A stretch of 64,000 nucleotides of DNA from Muscardinus avellanarius (Eukaryota > Chordata > Mammalia > Rodentia > Gliridae): assembly GCA_963383645.1 (NCBI GenBank), contig OY726559.1:121138239-121202238 (forward strand), read 5' to 3'. The translations under genes were made by a program, and so were the position numbers. Shown here one piece after another: positions 10,023 to 20,939 of this stretch (position 1 is the stretch's first letter; every line of letters starts with the position of its first letter). The notes beneath the pieces were generated by a model, which saw only the letters and a program-made list of their open reading frames with translations, made no database searches and was not told the DNA's origin.

Positions 10023-11460
10023 CCATGATCAAATATTTAGTTGGTTACAATGCTGCGAAACCTCTGCATATCCCCCCCCCACTCCAAATCAGATAGCATT
10101 TTCTTTTGATCTGTAGAAGCAGGACACTCCTAAATGATACGGAGGAAATATTCCATAGAACAAATTCCGATGCATAGAAGTACTTTTCTGTTTGTACTAA
10201 TCTAAAAGTCCAGGTAATCCTTTACTTTTTTTAAAAAAGAAAATTATATGGAAATTATTCTTTCGTCTTTTAGCCAATGACTTCCATGTCTGTTTGTGGT
10301 ATATTTTGAAACTATTACCATCTTTAATGCAACATAGTTGCTATAAAAGAATATTCCAACTGCTAGAGATCAAATATCTAGGTCAGAAAACTACCCAGGG
10401 TCACACATTTCCAGCCCCTTAAACTTTTCTCAACCTAAATTTTTATCTTCTTACCGAAACCATCAAATAATCAATGGAACCCCCATTCCTCAAAGTATCA
10501 CGATACCACTTAAGCAATAGTTCCTCTGATTAATGCATCTCTGTCTTTAATAGTTTGGGTCTTTTTCAATAAAAGTAAATAAAGAGGCCTGTCTTTAAGT
10601 TTTACTTAGGACTATCAGAGGATACACACAAATATTTCTTCCTTGCTAAATTTCCCAATCATGAGTATTCAGTCAAAACACAAAACCAACAAGATAATCA
10701 TGTCCCACAATCTCCACTGTCCTGGGTTCTAAATACAGTTAGCCTCAGCACCCAACATTCTTCTGTGCCCTTCCTCCCCTCAAAACTCTTGTACTGCTTA
10801 CCTTACTACCTACCAATTCTGATTCGGTGCACAAGAGCCCAATTTTCTGCCCCAACAGCAAGCATTTAATTACCTACTAAATGCTTGGTCCCAGACACTC
10901 CATACTCCAGCCATATTCCATCACACATCATTGACTAAAACGTCCCTTTTAACATGGCCACTCAATCCTTTTCCCACTTAAGTCACTGCCAGGAATTTAC
11001 CTGCCTTAATCAAAGGCCAACTTTGCATCAATTCCAACCCACCTTAGAGGCTCTCCGCTAAGATGCAGTTATGTCCACTTCTCTAACCTGGTCTGTAACT
11101 TTACTGGTTCCCCCTGGACTCTCCTCTGAATCACCCCACACTTGCAGCCCGTCTTCCTTACCCTCCTGAAGAGCCAGGCTCTGGAGGACAGGTCGCAGGC
11201 CGCCTCCTCCATGCTCCGAAGCCTCCACACAGGCCCCCAGCAGCACACGGTTACAGGCCTTGGCCCTTCCCTCTGGACATAACAACCAACCCTGCTGTTG
11301 TTTCGTTAGGACATCTCCATTTCGCCAGACTCGCCCAACACTATTCAGTGACATCTTAATAGTCTTTGCAACTTTGAAAGGCCAGCGACTAGGGCTTCAC
11401 TTTGGAAACCACTGGTGTGTTCCACGACCCCCACAATGACTCCGTGACCTAAGCGTCGCC
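10023..11460. other. Unique or very old sequence upstream of the CpG island
   Basis: AT-rich to about 10.6 kb, then C-rich with hints of very old LINE/MIR sequence around 10.6-11.3 kb. A minus-strand frame at 11058-11354 is open for 98 codons but has no recognisable family. Confidence 0.35.
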
Positions 11461-11467
11461 AACTCAC

Positions 11468-11480
11468 CTGCTGGAGCCAT
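11468..11480 (-). other. ATG-to-splice-donor segment (candidate first coding exon end)
   Basis: Minus strand reads TGA GGA GTA ATG GCT CCA GCA G|GTGAGT. The ATG has G at -3 and G at +4, an in-frame stop lies 9 nt upstream, and the donor CAG|GTGAGT is a near-perfect U1 match. It could be the coding start of the minus-strand gene (M-A-P-A...), with the rest of the protein in later exons. The exon's 5' boundary is unclear; acceptor-like tttgcag occurs near 11543. Confidence 0.35.
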
Positions 11481-11936
11481 TACTCCTCACACATTCTTCT
11501 TGGCTTTCACCTCCCCCACCCCTCAACAAGTCACTGGCCTGCAAAGTCCCCCGCACCTCCTTACCCTTCTCCGGGGTCTCACAGACCCCGCCAAACTCCG
11601 TCTGAATGCCCCCCTGAGCTCTCTAGCTCGCCCCTCCGGGGCCCCTTCTTCCCAGGACCCCGGGGCGCTCCTACCTTCTCGGCAACCTCTCCAAGCACCG
11701 CTTGGGACACACCTCTAAACCCCGAGAGATGCCCCCGGCTCTTCCCCCGCCCGGGCGGCACCCCACCTCCCCCGCGGGCTCCCCCAGACTCAACTCTCCG
11801 CCTCCGCGACCCCGACCCCCGCCCCTCTCCCGGCCCGCGGCTCCCACCGCGGCGGCGGCGGCCCCCGAACCCGCGCCGACACGCGGACGTGGACCGGCCC
11901 CCCCGCGCGCCTCCCCTCCCCCCAGGTGCCACTCAC

Positions 11937-12120
11937 CCGGCGGCGCGGGGGAGGGGCGCGGCGCGGGCGCGCGGTCCCGGGCGGCTCTCAGCCCCGGGGG
12001 GCCGGGGCCGGGGCCAGCGGCAGCGGCGGCGCAGCGTCTCCCCCCGGCGGCGGCGGCGGCGCCGTCCCACTCCCGCAGGCACACATAGGCTCCATTGTCC
12101 GCCGGCGCCTCCCCCTTTCC
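11937..12120 (-). other. Candidate 5' exon of the minus-strand gene
   Basis: Ends at donor CCGCCGG|GTGAGT (intron begins at 11936). Alternative donors downstream are AGAAG|GTAGGA at 11675/11674 and the one at 11468/11467. The 5' end is set only loosely by the island and was not observed. Confidence 0.4.
11988..12095 (-). CDS. 35-codon ORF in the 5' exon, probable uORF
   Basis: ATG at 12095 in context GACAATGG (A at -3, G at +4) starts MEPMCACGSGT, followed by proline/alanine-rich residues, and stops at TGA 11990-11988, before the donor at 11936. Its confinement to one exon and its composition suggest an upstream ORF that tunes translation rather than a protein with its own function. No family recognised. 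Confidence 0.3.
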   Translation of the reverse strand: MEPMCACGSGTAPPPPPGGDAAPPLPLAPAPAPRG

Positions 12121-12829
12121 GGCTCCCCCCTCCCGGCCCGCCCCTTCCCCCTCCCCTCGACCCTCCCCCCGCCGCACCGCGCCACGAAAGGTACGGCGGC
12201 CCCCTCCCCGCCCCGACGTCCCGCCCCCGCCCGCCCGCGCCCGGCCCCGCCGCCCGGAGGGCCCGCCCCCTCCGGGAAAGTCACCGTCCCCCCGGCGAGC
12301 GCGATGGTACCACCCGCCGTCCCCTCCCCCACCGCCGCCCCGCCCCGCCCCGCCGCCAACGCTTTACTATGGCCCGCAGGCCCCGCCCACTGCTTTGCAT
12401 GGACACGCCCACCCCGGCCCGTCACCCGGCCAGAGGGCACGCCCACTCCCACCTTAAAGCCGCAGCGCCTCTTTCTCCGCTAAAAACCTCCCCAGGGGCC
12501 GGCGGGGTGGAGGTGGGGCCGGGGAGGGCTCTCTTCTTTTCCCGCACCCTCCTCTTCACGCTCGCTCACCCTGACTCCCGCCGCTCGGGGAGCCACCCGA
12601 AGGGGCTGAAAAAGGCGCGGAGGGGGAAGGGCGGCGTGGAATTTGGCCATCTTTGACAGAAACGAAGTGGGAGCTGCTGAAGGACCGGTCCCTCCCCGCT
12701 CTCCCGCCGCCTGGGTCGGCCTGGTCCTCGGGCTCCCGGCCGCCGCGCCCTGTCCCTCCTCGGCCTCCTGGCCTCGGGCACCCGGCCTGAGGCCCGGCCC
12801 CAGGTCAAGCTCTCCCGCCGCGGGCGCGC

Positions 12830-13262
12830 CGAGGACCCCCAGGACCCCGGCCCGAGCACCCTCCCCCAGGACCCCGGCCTGAGCACCCCCCCCGACCCCG
12901 GCCCAAGCATCCTCCCCTCCAGGATCCCAGCCCGAGCATCCTTTCCCAGGACCCCGGCCCGAGCATCCTCCCCTCCAGGCCCCCGGCCCGAGCACCCTCC
13001 TCCAGGACTCCGGCTCGAGCATCCTTCCCCAGGACCCCGGGCTGAGCACCCTCCCCCAGGACCCCGGCCGGAGCACCCTCTTCCAGGACCCCAGCCCGAG
13101 CACCCTCCCCCAGGACCCCAGCCCGAGCACCCTCCCCCAGGACCCCGGCCCGAGCATCCTTCCCCAGGACCCCGGCCCGAGCACCCTCCCCCAGGACCCC
13201 TGCCGGAGCACCCTCCCCCAGGACCCCGGCCCGAGCACCCTCCCCCAGGACCCTGGCCCGCG
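12830..13262. repeat. 27-bp minisatellite, about 16 units
   Basis: The unit aggaccccggcccgagcacc + ctccccc repeats with small substitutions and a few 1-2 nt length changes. The minus strand carries GGGG/GGGGG/GGG/GGG runs in every unit. Because 27 is a multiple of 3 the array stays open in several minus-strand frames (for example GSWGRVLGP repeats), giving false ORFs of 269-335 codons. It abuts the CpG island on its right. Confidence 0.92.
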
Positions 13263-13844
13263 GCAGCACGGCCGGGGCCGCCCGGTGCGCTCGTTCCCGG
13301 CGGGAAGGTTGGCGCAGGTGGCTGAAGGAAGCCCAGTGCCCGGCGACCCTGGTCTGTGCGCCCTTCGCTGCGGTGACCTGGCGCACACCTGTGGGCTCCG
13401 CGGCCCTCCGCAGACACTGCTGCTCAGCTCTGCGCTCGTGCTTTGTGGATCTTGGTGTAGGGCACTTGGGCAACTCTGGGCACTCACTGGCCCAGTCGCT
13501 TTTCTGAGTTAAGTGAAGTCTGCCTAGGTTAGAAGGCCTTGCATCTCTCCCCAAGATAGATGGGGAGGAGACAGCCGAGAGTCCTGGATACATTTCTTTA
13601 GCCCTTACTTCCATTACCTTCGGTTGTAACCAGGATATCTATTTCGGTGACAGTTTCCTGTCTATAAGATAGGAAACCTTCCTTGGGGCGCCCTTTTAAG
13701 GAACGGTGCTGTTGTGAAGAATGGTACACAAAAATCCTAAATGATAAAGTCGATTCACTGCTTTCCAAGCCACTTAAAACTCTTAACTGGCCATGTAAGT
13801 TTCTCTACCCTGACTCTCCCGCTTAGAGTAGAGATCTCAATAAA

Positions 13845-13901
<57 letters not shown>

Positions 13902-14070
13902 CTCTTTGTCTTCTGATGTGACTGAAGTTATAAAGAAAAAATAATGGGTATGAACAATATAAGTCTCAAAGCAGTCGAATTCAGATAACAAATAATTAAA
14001 ATAAGATGCTTTTTGTTAAGTTTCTACAGAATATTTGATGTAGCATAGATCAGAACTTCTATAAAAGAAG
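13263..14070. other. Island shoulder then unique sequence
   Basis: GC content falls off by about 13.5 kb. No exon recognised. Contains the (AT)n tract listed separately. Confidence 0.4.
13849..13899. repeat. (AT)n microsatellite
   Basis: About 25 uninterrupted AT units, not attached to a SINE. Confidence 0.95.
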
Positions 14071-14073
14071 ACA

Positions 14074-14240
14074 GCCAAGTGTGGTGGAACTCCACTGTAA
14101 ATCCCAGTGCCTGGGAGGCTGAGAGAGCAGGATCGCAGGTTTGAAGACAGCCTCAGCTAGTGAGATCTCATCAAGCTAGGGCTGGGGATGTCGCTCAGAG
14201 GTATAATGCCTCTGGGTTCAATCCCCAGTACGAAAAAAAG
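14074..14240 (+). mobile_element. B1-dID SINE, subfamily D, linker deleted
   Basis: B1 half joins the ID half with about 40 bp of the linker missing. Confidence 0.88.
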
Positions 14241-14594
14241 AAGAAAACAGGCATAAAGAAGTCAGGTATGGACATCAAAAAAGACAACAAAACCTAGTAT
14301 GTGCAAGAGACATTTGGGATATCTGATGGGGAAAAAAAGGACTCTTAGATAGTATAGATTAGATTGTATCTATCAAAGAAAACTACTTCTAAATTAAGCC
14401 TTGGAATGGGATATTTCCAGACCAGATCACCTCTGCTCAGCAAGCTCAAAATCAAACTCATTTTTAACAATAACACACATTTAAAAAGTCTTAGTTTTGC
14501 TAGATATTCGGCAACCATGCAGCCATATGTGTCAAAGCTCAAGATTCTTTACTGAATCACAGCCCAATGCAAGCAAATATTAGATGAAAATCGC

Positions 14595-14636
14595 TAAGTA
14601 CTGGGATTACAAGCATGCATCACCACACCTGGCTCG
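14595..14636 (-). mobile_element. B1 5'-end fragment
   Basis: Only the first 40 bp of the SINE (antisense 'aagtactgggattacaagc'). Confidence 0.75.
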
Positions 14637-14664
14637 AGACTTCTTAAAGAAAACTGGTTTTGAT

Positions 14665-14752
14665 TTTCTTTCTTTCTTTCCTTATTTCTCTTTTTCTTCC
14701 TTCCTTCCTTCCTTCCATTCTCTCCCCCACCTCTCTCTCTCTTTTTTTTTCT
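14665..14752. repeat. (TTTC)n/(TTCC)n pyrimidine tract
   Basis: Long polypyrimidine run leading into the next minus-strand SINE, probably its expanded A-rich tail. Confidence 0.85.
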
Positions 14753-14754
14753 TT

Positions 14755-14944
14755 GCTTATTGGGGATGGAACCCAGGAGGATTCTACCTCCTAGCTCCAC
14801 CCTCAGCCCTATTTTATTTGGGAAAAGGGTCTCACTGAGTTGCAGAGGGTCTCACTAAGTAGCTGAGGCTGTCCGTGAATCGCAGTCCTCCTGTCTCAGC
14901 CTCCTGGATGCTGGGATTACAAGTGTACGTGACCACGCCTGGCT
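14755..14944 (-). mobile_element. B1-dID SINE, subfamily A/D
   Basis: Complete antisense copy from 'attggggatggaacccagg' to 'gaccacgcctggc'. Confidence 0.92.
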
Positions 14945-15099
14945 GATTTTCTTGGTGTCTGAAATGCTTCTCATAAGGATGATAAGCACATACTGTATAC
15001 CAAACAGGGTGAAGAGAAGTTTGGCTCCTTAGTTCAGAACTAACCACAGCACTTATGTTAGTATTTAAGTTTGTCTGCAGTTTTTTTTTTTTTTTTTAA

Positions 15100-16205
15100 C
15101 CTGTATACTCTGCTTCCAAGTGGAAGGAACAACTGCTTTTTGTTTCCCCAGCTCTTGATAAATATGCCTAAATATTAGAATTGGGAGGAATGCCATCCAT
15201 TTCTCAGTTGGGAATCCAGACAGGGAAGTCTAATGATTTGCCAGGATTATGCTTGTTGTTAGGGACCAGACTTTGAGCCCAGCACTCCCTGGCCCTGTTC
15301 TAATTCCCGAGAATTGCTCATTCCTAATAGTACTCTTTATGGTTGAAGGGAACATGAAGTTCTACCTTAGAAACAATGAAATTAAGACCAAGAGAGGTTG
15401 AGCCCACTCAGCCCGCTGGTGTTAGGGTAACAAGAGGCCCTAACAAATCCTTCCCGTGGTCAAAGCCCTCAGCTTGTCCGTAGGTTCCTGCTGCTTCGAC
15501 TCATGTATTACCAATCCTTCTACCTCGTGGTCCAAACCAAAGCTGGCAATTTTCAACGCCAAAGGAATACTACTGAGAAAGTCACAACGACTGAAAATGA
15601 AGGGGTTAGATGGAATGGCGTCGCTTGATGTTTAACCTGGGTAGTAACATAAGCAGGAAATGATTTCTTTTCAGGATGCCCAGAATGGAGAAAGGAATCG
15701 CCCTCTCTTGGCTTATCCCAGCCCACTGAAATCCCCGAGGGAGTCCTAGAGCTTCAATCCTGTCTGGAAGATTTGGGGCTGTCTCTTTTGTAAGAGGGAA
15801 ATCATACCCTTTCCTTCCACAGCCTCAGCTGTGGCACTGGTACTCTGATGACAGCTGCGTGGACGTTGCCCTGTGTCTCAGGCCTGCTCCCGTAACCTAG
15901 AAACCAGCCGCACCCTACTCGTGACGTTCTAAAGGACCCGTGAGATGACACTAAGACCCTTCCAGAAGGCAGCCCCCATGTCTTCTCCTATGTTCATGTT
16001 CAAACCCATACAGCTGTGCCTCATCATTCTGCCTTCTAAAATTCAAGTTGATGGCATTCAACCTGCCATTTTCCTGAGCCCTGGATGACTAAAATATCAG
16101 CACTGAAGCCCTTCCTCACCTTTCCAATTTAGCCAGGTAGTCCATAGCAAGAGACAGCGCAAATGTCCCATGTCACTCTGTGTTTTTCTCAGACCAAACT
16201 GGTCT
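15100..16205. other. Unique sequence with MIR remnants
   Basis: Antisense MIR traces at 15195-15280 and 15355-15420. The rest (15420-16200) is unique and moderately GC-rich with no exon recognised. Confidence 0.4.
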
Positions 16206-16331
16206 GAAACGGGTTCTTTCTAGGTTGCTAAAAGTCTCGCCGAGTTGCTGAGGCCTGTCTCAAGCCTGTGATCCTCCTGTCTCAGCCTTCCAAGTACTGG
16301 GATTACCAGTATGTGCCGCCACGCCTGGCTA
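16206..16331 (-). mobile_element. B1 half of a SINE
   Basis: Antisense B1 monomer without the ID half. Confidence 0.85.
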
Positions 16332-17224
16332 ATTTCCACTCATTTAATATTTCATTTCTTATTCTTAACTTCTTTCTCAACAATACTTCTGGGTAAAGGT
16401 TCCTATTACTTCATTTGATTTCCTCCTGGGCATTTGCCTAGGAATTTTGTCCTTCAGATCCAATTATTTTCTTTTCCCTGAGTTGTTCCTTTGCAGCTGC
16501 GCTCTTCCCGGTTTCTCTGGAACGGCTACCCAACCACTTCATCTGTGACTTCTCCATGGCCCGCAGCCAGCTTTGCTTTCAGGAGCCACACGGCCCTCTC
16601 GGAATCCCTGGCCACCCAAGGTCGCAGCAATGGGAGTCCCCCATGCTGAGGGTCCCCTACTTCTTTGCCTCCACTTCTGGGGTACAAGACATTACTAGAC
16701 AACGTGAGACCAAAAGAAATAGATCCCACCCGGGATCGGGATCGGGGTGAGGTGACTTGATGCGCTCCGCTCCTCACCGCTCGGCCCTTCTTTTCTGCAC
16801 CCTGGCTGCCCTGGCACTTCCGGCAGACACTCCTCTCTCCTGGTTTGCAAGATCAGCCTTGTGATCTCACCCCATCTCTGAAGGGCCTGGACCAGTACTT
16901 TCCCTTCTGTTGGCTTCGTAGCCTGTACTGTAGCATAGGCTACAGTATACGTAGGCTATATGCCTTAGTCCCCTTTCCTTGTACTCCAAATTTACCCTAC
17001 AATCTCTGCCACCACGGTTCCGTTTCCTCTCTGGAATAACCAAACCATTCTACCAAATGGTCTCTCCAGGACGGTCAAACTCATTGTCAAATCTATCCAA
17101 TGAAGTGCTTTTCCTCCACTTTTTTTTTCTTATTGTTTTTAGTATTCTGTTCTAAGAAGTGCTACTATTCTGGCCTCCTCTGCCTCCTCTTCCTCTTCCT
17201 CCTTCTCTTCTTCCTTCTTCTCGA
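16332..17224. other. Unique sequence, L2-like patches
   Basis: The stretch at 16820-17040 has the pyrimidine-rich look of an L2 3' region. A small hairpin (gtactgtag/ctacagtat) lies at 16925-16950. A polypyrimidine run at 17165-17223 precedes the SINE cluster. Confidence 0.35.
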
Positions 17225-17285
17225 TTGAGTACCTGTGAGCTACACCCCCAGCCCTATTTTGTTTTATTTTTAGTTTTTCTTTTTT

Positions 17286-17450
17286 TGTGGTACTGGGGGT
17301 GGAACCCAGGGGCAACACCCCAGCCCTATTTTATACTTTATTTGGAAACAGGGTCTCACTAAGCAGCTGAGGCTGGCTTTAAACCTGCGCGATCTTCCTG
17401 TCTCAGCCTCCCAAGTGCTGGGATTACAAGCGTGTGCCACCATGCCCGGC
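17286..17450 (-). mobile_element. Nested B1-dID SINE, subfamily B-like
   Basis: First nested copy, with a shortened ID half ('ggggcaacaccccagccc'). Confidence 0.9.
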
Positions 17451-17463
17451 TTCGTTTTTATTA

Positions 17464-17672
17464 TTTATTTATTTATTCTTTTTTTTTTTTTTTTTTGGTG
17501 GTACTGGGGTTCCTGGAAGCCCTTCTACCTCCGGGCTACACTCCCAGACCTATTTATTTTATTTTTGGAAACAGGGTCTCTTAAGCCAGCGCGGCTGGCT
17601 TCGAACCTGCGCGATCCTCCTGTCTCCGCCTCCCAAGCGCGGGGATTACAAGCGTGCGCCACCACGCCCGGC
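17464..17672 (-). mobile_element. Nested B1-dID SINE, subfamily C
   Basis: Near-consensus C copy with poly-T and TTTA at its 5' (plus-strand) side. TSD ttcgtttttatt at 17451-17462 and 17673-17684. Confidence 0.94.
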
Positions 17673-17856
17673 TTCGTTTTTATTTTTGATACAGGATTTT
17701 TGTCAAGTTGATGAGGGCCTCGCCATGTTGCCAGGGCTGGCCTTGAATCTATGATTCTCCTGTCTCAGCCTCCCCAGTACTGGAATTACAGGTATGCAAC
17801 ACCAGGCCTAGATTGGTTTTGAGTTATTTATTGATTTAAATACTTTTTTTTTTTTA

Positions 17857-18091
17857 GCCAGGTATGGTAATGCATGCTTGTAATCTCAGTACTTGGAAGG
17901 CTGAGACAGGAGGGTCTCAGGTTCATGGCCAGCCTCAGCAGTTTAGTGAGGCTCTCAGCAACTTAGTGAGATTTTGTTTCCAAATAAAATATAAAAAAAA
18001 ATAGGTCTCAAGTGTAGACTGGAACTAGAAGGCCCCTGGGTTCCATCCCCAGTACCACAGATAAATAAATAAATAAATAATAAAAATAAAT
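17857..18091 (+). mobile_element. B1-dID SINE, subfamily B, (AAAT)n tail
   Basis: TSD aaatacttt flanks the element (left near 17838, right 18092-18100). Confidence 0.92.
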
Positions 18092-18401
18092 AAATACTTT
18101 ATTTTGTCTCCTAAACATGGATATTCCTTAGAGTTCTCAGTTCTTTCTCCGATTTCCTGGGACTCTTTCTCACTCTTTAATTTCACGTACCACCTTGTTG
18201 CATATAACCAACACATATACAGTTCTAATTTGGGCCTTACTGGAACTTACTCTGTTTCTGTCTACTCTGCGCGCTCATCCAGAGGGGATTTACATGTCAA
18301 GCGCAAACGCACCATCTTTCAAAAGGAAGTCTTACCTCTGAATTCCTATGGCTTCCATCTGGGCTCGAGACTTTGCAGCAATCCTGCCTTCACATCTCCA
18401 T

Positions 18402-18567
18402 TTATTTATTTTTGGTAACCTCTGAGCCACTCCCACAGCCCCTTTTACATTTTTTTATTTTAAAATAGGGTCTCACTAAGTTACAGCATACTGGCCTCAA
18501 ACCTACCATTCCCCTATCTCAGCCTCCTGTGCACTGGGATTACAGGCATGTGCCACTGGGCCAGGCT
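18402..18567 (-). mobile_element. B1-dID SINE, subfamily D
   Basis: Diverged antisense copy with the ID half truncated to about 35 bp. Confidence 0.85.
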
Positions 18568-19217
18568 CACATCTTTGGTGTCTTCTCAGGAACCAGTGGT
18601 CACAAACTTCTCCTCCAATCAGTTCGTTGTTTTCTGTTTCCAAGGAGGGCTGGTTACAACAGACATCCCTGCCTCCGGTCTCTCTTCATCAGTCAATTCT
18701 ACCTGCTCTCTCCAGACAAAGCTCCCTAAAAGACCTTTTTACATATATCACAGTCTCTATAGTGCCTTTTCCTCTCTAATTATGTAAGTTACGCTGGCTC
18801 TTCCAGGCCCGCCTACCCCAAGATCCTAACGACATAGTTAATAAAAGTAATACCCACATTAAGAGTCCTGTGGATCTGGGTTTGAATATTGGACTTCATC
18901 ACATTAGATAAGTAACTTCAGGCAATTTTTCTCTCTCTCATATATTTCAGTAACAGTTATTTATATCACCAATTTTAAAACACACCCTGACTTTTAATAT
19001 CATTTCCCTTTTATTGTGGGTACCAGAGTTCTTCCATAACCCCACAGCCCCAAAGCAGAATCTTATGCCTGTTCTATTTTCATATCTTCTATCATGACTA
19101 TGTTTGCCAAGCATGTACTTAGTACAGGGCATCCTGGGGAGGGGGGGGCCCAAAAATGAAATTGAAATGCAATTCTGTTTGAGTACACCTGTATGGAGGA
19201 TTCCTTTTGTTTTCCTC
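18568..19217. other. Unique sequence with a MIR remnant at 18840-18960
   Basis: 'gatctgggtttgaatattg' and 'gataagtaacttcaggca' fit sense MIR. The rest is unassigned. Confidence 0.4.
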
Positions 19218-19345
19218 TGTGTGGTACTAGGGTTTGAACTTAGGAGCATTCTACCTCTGAGCTATACTTCCAGCCCTATTTTATTTTTTTATTTGGAAAC
19301 GGGGTCTCACTAAGTGGCTGAGGCTGGCCTCAAACGTACATAGGA
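19218..19345 (-). mobile_element. B1-dID SINE, 5' truncated
   Basis: ID half plus the 3' part of B1 in antisense. Confidence 0.85.
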
Positions 19346-19417
19346 TTCATTTACTAAAAAAAAAAAAAAAAAAAGGTAGTAAGTGCTCACTGTGTGCCAG
19401 GTACAAAGTACTGAATG

Positions 19418-19765
19418 TCAGTCACAAAAAGATATGAAATTGGACGCTCTCCCTAATATATGGAAGCTAGAGAAAAAATGGGTCACAGGAGGAACTCTAG
19501 AGGAAGAAGGAGATACTGTAGATGAGAAAATAAGGCGACCTGAGGGGATGAAAGGGGGGAAAAGGAAAATTCCCTAATGTACATGATATACATTAACAAA
19601 CTGGTCAAGTCAATCACTAACTCAATCATGAGACGGAGGGAGGGGGAGGAAATGGGGTGGGATCCGCGTAAGGGCTAATTGGGTGACGTGTGCACGTACG
19701 CCTCTACCATCTTGTCCTCCATTAAGATGTACGACTACAATGCGCCAATATAAAAAAATAAAGTA
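19418..19765 (+). mobile_element. L1 3' UTR end
   Basis: 'ccctaatatatggaagcta', 'ctctagaggaagaaggaga', 'tgtacatgatatacatta' and the end 'gactacaatgcgccaatat'. Same L1 type as 3848-4290 and, inverted, 49650-50050. Confidence 0.8.
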
Positions 19766-19801
19766 CTGAATGAAATATCAAAGTATAAAAGGAAACATAA
19801 A

Positions 19802-20020
19802 GCCGGATGTGGTGGCACACACTTGTAATCCCAGTACTCGGGAAACTGAGTCAAGAGGATCGCAGGTTTGCGGCCCGTCTTAGCTACTTAGTGAGATGGA
19901 TCAACTTAGTAAGTTTCTGTTTCCAAATAAAAAGTTAAAAATATAATAGGTCTGGGGGTATAGCTTGGAGGTAGAATGCCCCTGGGTTCAATCCCCAGTA
20001 CTTAACAGAAAAAAAAGAAA
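19802..20020 (+). mobile_element. B1-dID SINE, mixed D/B
   Basis: Complete copy. TSD ggaaacataaa before, gaaaacataag after. Confidence 0.92.
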
Positions 20021-20059
20021 AGAAAACATAAGACATATCCCAGATCTATCTAGTTAGGA

Positions 20060-20240
20060 ATACTGACAAGTAAACATTTATAAGCAATTATAATAAGAAC
20101 TATGACATGGATAAGTAGCAGGTGTTGGGAGCATAGAGAAGAGTGGTATCTACCCAGACAGGAGAGTTTGGGAGTGCAAAAAGACAGGAGCCGAGTCTTG
20201 CAGCCCGCGTGGGAGTCAACCAGGCAAAGGACTCAGCAAC
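20060..20240 (-). mobile_element. L2-like fragment
   Basis: 'gggagcatagagaagagtgg' and 'gtcaaccaggcaaaggact' in the order seen in antisense L2. Diverged. Confidence 0.4.
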
Positions 20241-20334
20241 GTGCCAAAGCTCAGCCGTGTGACAATGTATATAAATAACCACAATGCAAGAAAGAAGGTA
20301 ATAAATAAGTGGCAGCGCAGAGGCGAAAAGCAAA

Positions 20335-20592
20335 GTGGCAATCAGAGGAGCCACAGTGTTTGAGGAGGAGGAGGAGGAGGAGATGAGCCAAGCCTGCTCC
20401 GGAGGCGGCGGCACTGGAGGCAGCTTGATTCAGGAGCCCGGTGGGGCCGATGCCCTCCGCTCGGGGCCCCTTGGGGGGCGTCCTCGGCCTCCCCAGCACT
20501 TCATCTGCCGGGATGATGACAAGGATGGGATGCATGATTTGATGGAGCCATTGCTGAGGACAGGGGCCCTCACTGAAATGGTCTGGCTTTGA
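20335..20592 (+). other. GC-rich isolated 85-codon ORF, unrecognised
   Basis: Starts MAIRGATVFEEEEEEE, passes a (GAG)n run and a second ATG (20381) opening MSQACSGGGGTGG, then a segment rich in acidic residues (RDDDKDGMHDLMEP). GC content is locally high (20390-20500) in an AT-rich neighbourhood. No splice donor follows; the frame runs into a MIR. It could be a decayed exon or chance. Confidence 0.2.
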
Positions 20593-20770
20593 ACCCCAGA
20601 TCTATTGTCTGCAGGCCGCGTGACCTTCAAAACTGACTTCACTACGCCGGGATTCATCAAATGGAGTAATAATATTTTCTTCCCAGGGCAGTGTGGGAAA
20701 AATGAGTGACAGTAAGTGCCCGATAAATGTGGGTTGTTACTATTATTATCATCGTTATTATTATTGTGTT
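20580..20770 (+). mobile_element. MIR
   Basis: Sense MIR core: 'ggctttgaaccccagat', 'gcgtgaccttcaaaactga', 'catcaaatggagtaataat', 'gtaagtgcccgataaatgt', followed by (TTA)n-like sequence. Confidence 0.8.
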
Positions 20771-20898
20771 TGGAAATCTCTGGAGTGCCAAATGGAATTG
20801 GGCTGAGGGGAGGCTTGAGGGGCCATTCCCCTTACCCTCGCTCATTGGCATGCCCAGTGCCACTCACCAGTACCTACTTAACGCTCAGGACACCCGAC

Positions 20899-20900
20899 AT

Positions 20901-20939
<39 letters not shown>

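Larger units (their letters stand above)
11700..12820. promoter_or_regulatory. CpG island promoter, probably for a minus-strand gene
   Basis: About 1.1 kb of very GC-rich sequence with dense CpG, no TATA-like element, several GC/CACCC boxes (12380-12450), short CGG runs (11848-11862, 12046-12062) and a YY1-type GGCCATCTTTG at 12645-12655. This is the only such region in the window. Splice donors in good context lie only on its minus strand, so transcription towards base 1 is favoured. Divergent transcription to the right is possible, since CpG promoters are often bidirectional. Which gene it serves cannot be told from here. Confidence 0.75.
17225..17812 (-). mobile_element. Older B1-dID SINE hosting two nested copies
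   Basis: ID half at 17225-17285 and B1 half at 17685-17812 belong to one old copy; between them sit two younger copies, all minus strand. Confidence 0.85.

Noticed and set aside
11671..12656. Long proline/arginine/alanine-rich ORFs on both strands (up to 255 codons)
   Set aside because: High GC removes stop codons in a CpG island; composition is just GC-rich triplets, and donors and Kozak sites do not agree with these frames.
12480..13614. Overlapping minus-strand ORFs of 335, 283 and 269 codons with GSWGRVLGP-like repeats
   Set aside because: They are three readings of one 27-bp minisatellite whose unit length is a multiple of three; all frames stay open and the flanks show no protein family.
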